From Aplysia californica (Eukaryota; Mollusca; Gastropoda; Aplysiida; Aplysiidae), in the NCBI RefSeq assembly GCF_000002075.1, contig NW_004797427.1, positions 56,872 through 120,871 of the forward strand: a stretch of DNA of 64,000 nt, read 5' to 3'. Below, piece after piece: positions 10,955-23,500 of the stretch. The notes under the pieces were generated by a model, which ran no database searches, was not told the DNA's origin, and worked only from the letters and a program-made list of their open reading frames with translations. Every line of letters begins with the position of its first letter. Positions within the stretch are counted from its first letter, which is position 1. A program made the translations under genes and the position numbers.

Positions 10955-11470
10955 TCAGATTGGACAGGAATCACATTGGACACTAAGGCTGGTCGATGGA
11001 AGGTCAGTTGGATTCTATTGCTTTGATGTTTACGAGATACTTTATGGATACTGTGTAGGTCTTTACTCACCGGAGTTTCTACTTGGCTGGCCATGTAGGA
11101 CAGTCGGGTCAGGAGGTTGTTTTTCATGTGAGCACTTCGCAAGTCCGTGCGAAGTCATGATCATGTCAGCTGCTGTGTTGTGAGTTAATTGAGTGTTCGG
11201 AGAGTCATTACAGTACATTTATCACTTACAATTGTAACCCTGCGGCCTTGAACTGACCTGAGTGCAATGTGTCTTTCCTGTCATGATTTAAAAATCAGTT
11301 TAGAGTTCTTTAGTGTTTATAGAAATGGACAGGAATCACATTAGACACTAAGGCTGGTCAATGGAAGGTCAGCTCAATTCTTGTGTATTTAATTGTTTTG
11401 AAATTTAAAGGATACTTTATGGTTTTTTATAAGTGTAACCTTCTTTCATAAAATAAATTGACCTAAGTGC
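10955..11470. repeat. diverged local duplication
   Basis: GACAGGAATCACATTGGACA and the following 85 or so bases (10,967-11,050) recur at 11,327-11,415; a second shared block (AGTGCA..TGTCTTTCCTGTC) is at 11,260 and 11,467. Beyond it, 11,480-12,250 shows only a possible SINE-like stretch (11,885-12,070) and no exon. Confidence 0.6.
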
Positions 11471-12250
11471 AGCGTAGAATGTCTTTCCTGTCTCAATTTA
11501 AAAGTTTGTTTCTTAATTTTTTACTGAAATGTTTCACTTCTACAAAAAAAGTGCTCTCTGTTTACATTTATTTTTTTTTGAGGGTCAGGACGAGGGCTTT
11601 TACATTCACCTGGAATTTTCATGTGTTTAAGGGTCTTTTTAAATTTGCTTAATTTGTGAAATGTGTTCTACACAAGGTGTGTACTTTATATATAGATATA
11701 CTTGATTTAATTTGTCCTGGCAGCCTTTAATGCTTTTCCTGCTTGTGGCTCATTTTGTATTGCTTCCTGACTGGTCACGAGCGTCTTATTCACCTCTTTA
11801 CACTTTTCAACCTGTGTGAGAATCTTAGCCTCAGCAGTCCTGGACAATTATCTTTCTCATTACTAGTCTAAAGTGCAACTGGCAGTATGGATGAAGACTT
11901 TTTTCTTGTGCATGCAAAAGACCTGAGTTAGATTCCAGCATCTGGAAGTTATTTTGTGTAGTATCTCTGTCTGTCTACTGGGATGCTGTATCCCACTCAG
12001 CCAGGGTTGCCCTGATAAGTATGATTAGAGCAGTTCGACTCCTTTATGGTCTTGTGTCGAAAAACATTTGCAATATTTAACATCCAAGGCTTGGACATAG
12101 CCTTCTGGGGTATCTTCAAATGATAGCTTAATTTTCGAATGCATAAAGGCCACACGTAGGAGAAGTGTTATGGTACTTTGGTGAATCCATCCTGTCGAGT
12201 TCAGTTTCTTATCTGGTTGTTGATGTAGTTGTATTTTATTTTACTTTCAG

Positions 12251-12932
12251 AGGAAGAAAAGCAAGCTTCACAAGAGAACAACACCTCTCGTGAACCGGAG
12301 AATTTGCAACCAGCATCTAGCAGTGTTCAGTCTGTCCCTGTCTCAATCTCGAACTCAGAAAGCAAAGATTCCCCACCACCCCCTTTGAAACCCGTACCAC
12401 CATATATTACCTCAGCTTGTACCGAAAGCACGCCCGCTTCTTCAAACTCACAGCAAAACCTCTCCACAGTTTTTTCTGGCGTGAGCTCAGATGCAACAGT
12501 CCCCCCTGCGAGTCAATTGACTTCTACAGCGCCAGCAACAGCACACACACAGCCCCCCACAGATTCTGTCTTTCCCCTAGAAGTCTCGGCACAGCCTCAA
12601 CAGCCTTCAGTCTCCCCACGGACCCAACAGAACATCGCTTCTTCCGCCTCCCCTCGGAGCTTACGAACTGATTCCGCCGAAAGTTCAGAATTTTCTCCGT
12701 CACCTTTGAGCTCCCAAACCGGAAAACCAGGTTCAGATTATGTTTTGGATGGCCATAGAGACCTGCCTTCGGGCATTGAGGCACACAGGAGCTCAGAGTT
12801 GAGTCAAGGCTCTCCGTATCTTTTGCCTCAGACGTCAGGAGTTTTAGGATCATTATCACACACAACAGAGCTTAAAAGGGGCCGAGGAAGACCCCGGAAA
12901 GACGGCCTGAATCCAGTGCAAAGGAGACCCAG
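12251..12932 (+). CDS. KMT2C: KMT2C exon 1 (first certain coding exon): Ser/Pro-rich region and AT-hook
   Basis: Acceptor TTACTTTCAG, donor AG|GTAGTG; starts with two bases completing a codon and ends with two bases of the next. It encodes a 227-residue low-complexity Ser/Pro/Thr/Gln region ending in the AT-hook core [11 protein letters not shown] (about residues 215-225), which binds the minor groove of AT-rich DNA. Human KMT2C has [10 protein letters not shown] near its start, so this hook anchors the N terminus. The mollusc-like version has a much longer disordered segment before the hook. An ATG at 12,229 in the same frame overlaps the acceptor and is probably not the start. Confidence 0.9.
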
Positions 12933-15900
12933 GTAGTGTGAGCTAGAAACCTTCTCTTGGTTGTATAGTTTAGTATTTCATCATGAGAACAAGTCCTTTT
13001 TTCTCTCTTTCTTTCTTTCTTCCTTATTCACAACTACTTTGATATTATTATATACTGAGGAGAGTTCTGTAAAAGCTACATTATTAACGCATAGCATATT
13101 GTTACTTGCAGCTTGGTGTGTATGCTATGATACTTTGGGTATTTCTGTAAACAGGAGGCAATTTTTCCCAACAATCTCTCACTATAAAATACCCTATGCT
13201 GGCAGTGAAAAACTGCAGCAGATTGGCCTCAGCCAAGGAAAACTCTGGGAACATGCTAATTTAGCCTATTGTTTTTTGGGTCAGCCTTATGTATCACACA
13301 TCAATACAGGTAAGACAAATTGGGGTATGTACTGAAGAGTTTTTACCCCAATATTTTCAGTGACAGTCTAGTTTTTTTTAAAGAATAGCGTGGGTCATTA
13401 GCAAGTCCAAAACCTGCCGAACAGCACTGCAATTTTCTGGCTCTCTTTACAAATATTGGGATAGGCTACGAAACATAAAAATTTTAAATTTTAAACTCCC
13501 CAAATTTAGCAGCTTGTGAGAAGAGATTGATCTTGACATCGCAGGCATCCGTTAATGAATCAAGAGAAAAATGAAGCAGTTACGAGATGGCTGCTGTGTG
13601 GTTGTGGTTTACATGGTGTTTTGTTTTTGTTGAGTATTGCAATGTGAAGAATACTTTTGTCAAGTATTTAAAGAAGTATAGGATAATATTATTGGTTTAT
13701 TGTTAGATGAAATAAGTTTAAATACTGCAGTGTCTTGTTATGAAAAAGATTCTTTGTGTCTTTTTTCAGTAAAACAGTTATCATTTTACTTTAAATTTCA
13801 CTTTGCAACTGTGTGCTTCATGAAATCTGTTAATTTCGTCTCAGCACTCGTGGAATTGGCCGCGGACTAGGTAGGCCACTTGGACGACCTTTTGGCAGCC
13901 GTGGCCTCGGTAGGTCAAGTGGGAGGAGTCTAGGACGAGGCAGTCGAGGCGGTCGTCGAGGACGGCCTCCATTCCCTCATGCTGGACTGTCGTTAGTGGC
14001 TTCCCCTTCTTTAGCGTTGGATAGAGACTTGATCAGCGGACACCTCCACAGTCCGGTGGACCTGCCACCCACACCACCCATTCTTAAGCCGGACGTACTA
14101 CCTCCATCGGGAATGGCAGAATTTCTGAGACAGTCTTCAGTGACTGCATCTACCCCCAGCGGAGATGCAGCAGGTAATATTTGTTTTAAAATTTGCGGTT
14201 GTTTGTGTTGAATTTTTTCTTTATTGCAGTTTACCTGTCTGTTGTAGTTGAAATAGATTGAATATGTGATGTATATGAAAAAATATTCTTGATTAGATAA
14301 AGAAATTAAGGGTTTTTTGTTTTTTTTGCTTTTCTTTTGTTTTTGTTTTCCTTTTTGTTGTCGTTTGTCATATATACCTTTTTATTGCTGAAGCCAAATG
14401 GTTGTGCCATGTGTGAAGAAATATTCTGAAAAGAATTGTTAAGTAAAATTTGGGTGTTTCATGTTTTTTATCTTAACTTTTTTGTTTTTGCTTGTTTCAG
14501 CTCCTGGTCCTTCAGAATCTCCTGTCCCAGGAACACCTTCATCAATGTCAGAGCCAGCAACAACCCCTGAAATCATAAGGTGTGTACCTATTGCTCATTT
14601 GGTTTCTGATATGGCATTGTCTTGTGTAAAAGCTAGTCTGCGTTTGCACAATACATTCTCGATTTTGGTGGGAGGGGGGGAGGGAGGAATGTGTAGAGTA
14701 TTTCAGCTCCAGACTGAAAGGCTCAGTGCCAGTACCTCGTGTTTTTAGTCTTCTAAATTGTTTTCATAATTGTTTTGAGATCTGTGCTGTTACATTCGGT
14801 TGTCCCTTGACCAAATGTTAATGTTGTCCCTAGTCCTAAGAAAATTGTTGATGCTTTTCCTGTTTCAGCCCTGGTCACCTGTGTTCTTTATGCAACTGTG
14901 GGGAGAGAAGTTTGCTGGGACAGGGGGAGACGTGGCGTTTTGAGCCCAGCCCGGGCTTCGATGTGTTCAGTCTGCCGGAGCCGAAAGTTTCGCGCGGTAC
15001 TGACGATGTGGATACCAGCGGAGACAACAAAGGTCCTCAGCCCACGACGTGGAGACGATCGAGGGGACCTATGAAGTCTGGCAGGTTAGATCATGAGCTG
15101 GTGACTTGTTGAAAAAAAGTTTGAACTTGGTGGCTATATGTTTGAAATGAACAATTAATATGTTATTTTTGGTATAAGCACAGTTATCGATCTATATGAA
15201 GTTGGTGGTTAGAGGACGCCATGAAAAACCATACATTTTTTTCAAAATGTATTAATTTTTTTTCCTGCACTAGGTGACTGTTATTACATCTATTTGCTTC
15301 AATGTGTTAAGCATGGGAAATGATCCACATTGTGTCAGCAGATATGTAGAACATTAATAGTCTATCAAATGAGAGGCCTCATCTTTATAATGTGGTCGAA
15401 ATGTTAACATTTTGTTGTTGTTGCAAACTGCAGAGAACGCAGTCGCTCCCCTCGGCAATCTGGAGAAGAGGATCCACTCTGTGCCCACGACGATGAGTTG
15501 GCCATGGTTGGACTCCCGGATGATGCAGATATACCCCAACTTTTTGAGCCTACAGGTAACTTTACTCTGTACTTGTTTGATGCTCACAACTGTAAGGTCG
15601 TTGGTTCGAATCCCGTCAGGGGCCCGATGTTGTGTCCTTGAGAAAGGCACTTTACACAAATTTTCCTCACTTCTCCCAGGTGGGAATGGGTACTCAGCTA
15701 CAGACAGCGAAATATCTTGTCAATTTCTTAGTCTTTGAGCACTTGATAGCTTCTTTCACTGTATGCTTCCCGGGAAGCTGAGAATGTTTCAGAGTGTTCT
15801 ATGGTCTGCTGTTGTAATAATAGACTGTAAAGCGCATAAAACTTCCTGTTGAGCGGGGGTATGCACTATACAAATGCTATTTATTATTATTAACACTACT

Positions 15901-16438
15901 AAAAGTTTTAAGCAATTGTGATCGACAATAGAAAGAAATGTTCTTTTTTCACCTCTAAACATTGATGTTTCATGGGTCTCAATATTCCGCTATTTAGCGG
16001 ATTTCCGCTACCGCTATTTCCTCCGCTAAACTCCGCTACCGCGACAGCGGGTCAATCAGAAAGAGAGTTGCTGGGAGCAGAGTGACTGCCAGGCCTCGGG
16101 AATTAGAAAAAAAATCGCCGAGACGCGGGAAAATACATATAAGATCTCGAATATTATTTGAAAACCAAATTCGTAACGATAACGTCTTTAAGTTCATTTT
16201 TGATGGTCGCGATTGTGATATTAATTGGGCTTTTCCCGGTCTGAGAGTATGTTTCACGCGAACAGGCGGCTATGGCGGCAAGTGGAATTGTACATCGAGG
16301 CTGGACTGGAAAATCAAGATCTCAGAAATTTGTCTGTAAAAGTCTGAATACGCAACATTTGTAACAAGCAAGTTCTGCGTTACAAACGTGGTGCTGCCTT
16401 GAAAATAATGTTCGTCATTGTGCTGTCGCTTGTGGGGG

Positions 16439-16470
<32 letters not shown>

Positions 16471-19400
16471 GTTATACAAGCATCTTGTCGGGCTCGTCAT
16501 TGTGACCGGTCAATGATCCTGTCCGCGTTCTGAGCGCTGTGAAGTACAGGACTCCGGAATGGGGGAGATTATTGATTTTAAAAAAAAGATACACTAGGGG
16601 ATGGGGGGGGGAGGGGGGGGGGGGGGGGACTGGACGCAACACAAAGAACAAAAAAGAAAAGAAATTGGAAGCAAATTTTAATACTTAGAATTTTGATTAC
16701 TACTACATCTACAGCTCTCTGCAAAGTGAAGTGCGTGTTTGTGCATGTTTGTGCATGCCTTGTGTATAATCGGGATCCGTCATAACTACTTGTAAGCGTG
16801 TTAATGAACTTAGGGCAGGGGCCTAATTTTAAGTGTTCGCGTTTCATTGGATGGGTGACAGTAAATTATGTCTGTATGTTTTAGCTTTTTGTTCAAGATT
16901 CGCAGATTTTCAGTGTCACTGCATCTTGCCCTCCCACAGTTCTTACACCTCTCACACTGAATAGGTTTACTTGAGCTATTCAAGTTATTACTCTACTTTG
17001 AGTCTGAGCATTCATTTTGTCTTTCACGTTTATTATATGAATCATTACACCCTGACTGGTTCATGACAGTCGATATTCTGGTTCTAGGCCTTTTCCCAGG
17101 CTCAAAACAAGATTCATTTTTATATAGTTTATATATGCAGGCGAATGTGATGAGGGTAAAATATAAATAAGTCGCACAAGACCACAGTGCGCCTCCACTT
17201 TCTGTCGTAATCAAGATTGTAAATATTTGGTAAGTGACTCTTACTTGAAATTATCTTCCAAACCCTCAAACTGGTATGAAATAACCTTCCTTTGATAAAT
17301 TGATGGTTTTTATTTCAACATTCTAGGGTCCAACAGTATAATAATAGTGGGGGTCTCGCGAAAATGGGCTTCTGTCGCGATCATGCGGAAAGTTCCTCCT
17401 TTTTAGAAATTCTGAGTTGAGACCCATGTGTTTATACATACACAATTAGAGTGGGACGTCGACGATATGATGTGCGGGTGGCTGGTGGGTGCCCTAGTGC
17501 GGTTTGCTCCTTCTTTCCCCATCACCCATCTATTTTCCTTATCTCTCGTCCTTTTTTGTGTTTGTTACTCTCTTGTAATACTTCTAATCTTCGGCACTTA
17601 TATGACCGTATTGTGTTGCTGTAAAACTCTTACTTAAACCAAATGATTTTTTTTATGTTTTCCTGGTGATGTGTGGAGAGGAACAACATTTTTGTTGTTG
17701 ATACCTTTAGGTTATGCATGGGCTGAAAATTTGTAAAAAATTATTCATTACCCTGTAAATTTCTTTTTGGGGTACTTTTCAGGTCATCTATGGGCTGAAA
17801 AATATGAAAATTTGTAAAAAATTATTCATTCCCCAGTCTATATCTTTTTGGTACTTTTCAGGTCATGTGTGGGTCCATCACTGCTGTGCCTTGTGGTCGG
17901 AGGGCGTGACGGTGGGAGAAACCCAGCAGCTGGAAGATGTGGACAAGGCTGTGTACAGCGCTCTCTTCAATGTACGATAAGATAAGATAATTTCTTTATT
18001 GTCCCAGAGGGACATGTACGTCGGCGCTCCGCTACCTCAGAATTGCCAAATTCTATCTACTCTATCTACTCGGTATCTAGTTTTGAGAAATTTGACATAA
18101 AAAATTTTGAGTATCTCACACCAGGTCAAACTTATTCAAATGCAGTTCTTTGAATATGTTGATAGCAACTCTTAATAATCTTATGATTTTGATAAAGCAG
18201 ATAGCGTGTTTGGTTTCTGACCTCATGGTCATCGTAACTCAAAATGGCCGAAAATGTCCGATAGAACTTTGTAATTGTACGTTAGTGACTTTCCTCTCGT
18301 TTGTCTTGGGGTGCCCTCATGTGATGGGTTGGTGGGGAGGGGATGTCTCTGACTGGATTCTTTGGTATCTTTTCTTTTTTGGCCCCCCAAAAAACACTTA
18401 ATTTATTTATAGGGACTTCAGAATTAGTAGTTTGATGTCCCAGTTCATACCGTGTAATTCTTATTTCACTAATGACGGCAGCTTTGGCATTGAATACATG
18501 TTTCCTTTTTCAGAGATGCTCCCATTGTCGAAAGTTTGGTGCCTCCCTCGTATGTTGTATACCAGAATGTGGGAAGAAATTTCATTTCCCTTGTGCATCG
18601 GCTGGTGGATGTTATCAGGTATGTGTTTTGTTTTTGTTCAATATAAATTGCAATAATGACTGTAGATGTTTATATGATCAGTCTATCTTTTACGTCCTAC
18701 CCTCTTCTAAATGTTGCTTAAGTTTCCTTTTACCCTTATTACCTGGCTGAATTGGCTGGGATTTCTTTGCGGCTGGTATTTTCCTCTTTTTCAATCTGCT
18801 TAACAGGGACTTCCATCTCCTGAAAAAATAACTTGTCATTTTAACCGGCGAAATATTTTATAGTCTACGTTAAAATGTCGTAAATATTTTTCCCTTATGC
18901 AGTTGCGAGCGCCGTAAAACTCTTCCTAAACTAAAAAAGATTTTTCAAGCTACACTATTCTATGCTTAAAACTTAAGAGTAACGTTGATTCTCCCCCCTT
19001 GCTGTCTTACTGACTTGTAACAGAGTACTGACTGATCAGTTAAGCTTATTGATGTGGTTTCTCTCTGCCCAGGATATGAAGACATTGTCTCTGCTGTGCC
19101 CGGATCACATAGACCAAGTGGAGAACTTGGGTATGTACAAAGGTGAAGGGTGGAAAGAAAAAAGGCTTTACCCCCCCACACACTTTTATTTATTTCGTAG
19201 AGAAAATTTGGGTGACAACAGCAAGTCCAATACATACAGCCTATGATTTTACCTGATTTTATCCACTTTACATAATACTCTTATGTTACATCTAAACTGT
19301 CTTACAGACATGCCATTGCTGGTTCCCTGTTTCTTAGCTGGGATTATCATAGCTTGTTGAGGGACACACCCTAGTGATCACCCGTCTAAAGGCTGATATC

Positions 19401-20372
19401 ATGTACTGATACTTAATTTTGTTGTCAGCTTGAGATTACTCTAACCAGTCGGCCACAGCCTCTGGTAACGTGAGTTAACGCTTTGCAGTCACTTGGCGCA
19501 ATAATGCGCTGGTGAAAATAATCCGTTCCAGTCACTTGGAGCACTTTTGCGCAAGGCCCGAGAAGTCCGTTGCAGTCGCTCTCCTGGCTGGGGGACCAGA
19601 TGAGGCATTTTGTACTACTGGCTGTGTGACTGCAAAGTGTTACTTGCAGGACATTATAATTTTAGTACTCTGACGTGGCTATTTTCTGGATATTCTTTAC
19701 AGATAGACATAAATAACTTACCATGATGATGTAGTGATATTCTTTTGTTTTACTGTCTGTGAGAGTGTGTTATGAAAATGTGAAATTATTTCACTTTGCT
19801 TTGAGTTGCCAGCCTAAACCAATTGCACAATATTGCATGAAAATATTGTTCGTGATTGTAAATCAGTCCAAATATGAAGTATTAATTTTAAACTAGGAAA
19901 TGATAATAATGAAGACAAGAGAAAAAAGAAAAGGGTCGAATATTCCGCATTTGTAAAAGGGTTTAGGTGGGGAAAAAAATCCCAACACTTCACAGGGATG
20001 TTATAATGTTCTTGTAATTTACTCGAGCGATACAATGAGATTTGTGCTGGGTATTACCAGGTGCAATAGAAACTTTGATAAATTTTGGTATCACTTGCTA
20101 AGGCAGCACATTATAAAGATAAACAAGTTGATAAGAAATGCATCAAGAACAATTGGTAGAGACCTAAGTAACTTTGAATATCTGCACAAGACAAACGTTC
20201 TAAAAAGGTGGAAATAATGCTTAGTGACCATAGCCACTCACTGACTTCGGAATTTCAACTATCGACCCGCAGTAAATGATACATTTCCAAAAAAGCAAGA
20301 ACAGACAGATATAGAAATTCATTTGTACCAACTGCAGTGAGGTTACTGAACACACAGTGCTACAAATGAAAC

Positions 20373-20403
<31 letters not shown>

Positions 20404-20435
20404 GCGAGAGAGAGAGAGCGAGAGAGAGAGAGAGC

Positions 20436-20471
<36 letters not shown>

Positions 20472-20487
20472 GCGAGAGAGAGAGAGC

Positions 20488-20543
<56 letters not shown>

Positions 20544-23500
20544 TTTTTTGGAGCGGGTTGTCCCAGCCCGTGAGGCATGTATTTACTTGGCCTAATGTCC
20601 TGTCTTGTGCGTTTGCATGAGTGCACCTTTAAGTCTAACTTTTGTAACGTCTTCTGCCATTGTTAACGACCAAGACAAATTTCTCCCTGCGAGATGAATA
20701 AATATTGTTATTGTCATTGTCATTGTGTTACTGTGTGTCAAGAGTCCTCTCTCTCTCGGTCTCCAGCAGAAAGCATAGGCAGTGGGGCTTGCTGCATCCA
20801 GTGTGGACAGATGGGCAACATCAGGGAGCAGCTCTTCTGTACCAGCTGCGGTCATCATTACCATGGCAACTGTTTACTGCCTCCTGTGGATATGAAGCCC
20901 ATAGTGAGGGCGGGATGGCAGTGTCCCAACTGTAAGATTTGCCAAAAGTGCCGGTGAGTTCAGAGAGCTTTTTTTTTTTGTGTGTGTGTAGTGGTCACGT
21001 GTTGTCTGCTGGTTGAAAGAATAGTTTTTCTTTGTATGTCTGTTTTTGTTCTGGGGATCGGTGAGGGGTTCTGTATCATTTCTTCTTTTGAGCCCAATTA
21101 GGCTGTTTATTTTTTTATTTTGCTCCTGTTTTTCACTTTTTGTGTCATGTGACAACAGTGGTTGGATCAACCAATTTGTGTTGTATTTTTGCAAAATGTA
21201 CACCATAGTAGTAATCTATTGACTTTTGTATTTTGTCAAAGTGAGTAGGGGAAAACTTTTTGTTTGAAAGGCTGTAAAGAGAAACAGCTTTGAAATTAAG
21301 TTTTTGCTCTGATTATCTTTCACGCATAGTGGGTGGAATAAGTTGGCAGTATACAAATGATAGAAGTTAATGTTCCAAGGGTAAGAAGGGTGTTCTGTTT
21401 TTTGTTTTCTTGAAATGATGCGAACAATACTGTTGAAACTATTTCTTCTATTCATGAACTGCATTCTTTTTCTTCTTCTAGCACTGCCAGTGATGAAAGC
21501 AAAGTGTTAGTTTGTGACATTTGTGATAAAGGATACCACACCTTCTGTCTGAAGCCAGCCATGACCACCATACCTAAGAATGGATGGAAATGCAAGGTGA
21601 GACCCATTGCTTTTTCTGGTGTTTTTCTGTTTGGTGCACACTGTGTGAGAGTTGAGAGCAAGTGGATACTATGTGAAAAATAGCTTTTTTCAACCCTATC
21701 CGTACGCCTTGGGGTCATTTTGTACCCCCAGGGTTGTATTCTTCACATTTTAGAATACTTCTAGAACGAATATCTCTTTGAAACTTTCAGTATTTCTCAA
21801 AAAAATCCTTTTGACAGACTGCTATGCAAAGCGTACGGATCGGATTAACGAGAAAATTTCCTCTTTGGAATATTGTGGCACACCCACGTCGTATGGATAC
21901 GATAGTAAAACACGACGTACGGATAGGGTTAAATAAGTTAAAATGTATTGTACCTTGATGTGTCCAAATATTCATTTGAGAATGTTTTTTGGTATTTTGA
22001 TCATAATAAAAAAGTCCCAGAGAAAGATTGTTTCTCAAAACCTCACAAAATAAACAAATATGGATGCCACGAGGACTATTATTGTGTAATGAAAGGTTGC
22101 TTGGGGATTCGTTTTGTTTCAAGTTTCTATTTCACCTTCAGAACATATCTCTGATAAAAACCTTTCTGTTTGCATGATCTTCTTTTGCATTATTCCTTTT
22201 TGGTTGCATGCGCTGCTGTCACCTTATGCAGATTGTGTTCTCGCTTTTGTACAGAGAGCAAAATAGTGAAAAAAATCCACATAAGATGTGCAATTTGGCA
22301 TTGGGTTTTTGAAGAAGCGATTTTCTTTGCAGAGTGAACTATCTTGTAGTATATCTGTTAAAGAGGTTGACGATGATCACATTAAAATTGGTGATGCAAA
22401 AATTTTATTTTCCAGAAAAGTTAAGAATCTTGGCATCTATTTTGATTCTAGTTTGTCAATGTCGGCTGAGGTAAATCATCTGATCAGCTGCATGTATTTA
22501 GAAATAAGAAAAATTAGTAAAATACGTCATCTGATCAATACCAAGTATACTGCTTTACTAGTAACTAGCTTAATTTTATCAAAACTCAATTATTGTAACT
22601 CCTTGTTATCAGGAATATCACTGGAGAAAGTTAAAAGACTTCAAACTGTCCAAAACAATGCAGCACGTTTAGTTTTACGGAAAAGAAAGCGAGACTCTGC
22701 TAAACCTCTTTTACGAACTTTGCATTGGCTTCCTGTTGAGAAAAGGATTGTGTACAAGTTGGCCACCATATGTCACAAATGTTTGAATGATAATGCACCA
22801 TCATATTTATCAAATCTGTTAAGACTGTACATTCCAACTCGCAGTTTAAGATCATCAGCTGACAAAAAGAAATTTATTTTACCATCTATGAAACTTAAAA
22901 CAATGGGTGAAAGGGCATTTGAATACCAAGGCCCCAAGATCTGGAATGCTTTACCAAGTACGTTGAGAGAAATCAAATCTTTTGATTCATTCAAATGTCA
23001 GCTGAAGTCGTTTCTGTTTTTAAATTAATAAGATGAATATTTGGAATAATTTTCTTTAGTCAGAACACAACGTTTCATGTTACTGTTGTATGTTGTACTG
23101 TATTGTAAAGCGCTCAGAGCCTGTGTACTTTATTCGGGGTTGAGCGCTATATAAATGTCATTTATTATTATTATTATTATTATAATGTCAGTTCAGTGTC
23201 CCTGAACATTGTTTGTGTGATGTTCTTTGATTTTGACACGTAATATGGCTTTCCTAATATTTTTTTAAAATGACACCTACAGAACTGCCGCATATGCACC
23301 GACTGTGGTTCGAGAACCCCGGGCAGCGGGCCGTCGTCTCGGTGGCACCTGAACTACTGCGTGTGTGACTCGTGCTACCAGCAGCGCAACAAGGGGCTGT
23401 GCTGCCCCCTCTGTGGGAAGGCCTACAGGCACTTCCACAACAAGACCATGTTGCCCTGTATGATCTGTAAAAAGTGAGTTGCTTTATGATTGGTATTGAT

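Noticed and set aside
12229-12250. ATG at 12,229 as the KMT2C start
   Set aside because: It lies within the pyrimidine tract of a good acceptor, and the human protein has residues before this point; an upstream exon is more likely.
12961-13335. 124-codon open frame downstream of exon 1
   Set aside because: Lies between two well-supported exons, has no motif and no matching splice sites.
20357-20626. Arg/Glu and Ser/Leu repeat proteins
   Set aside because: Translations of the (GA)n microsatellite.
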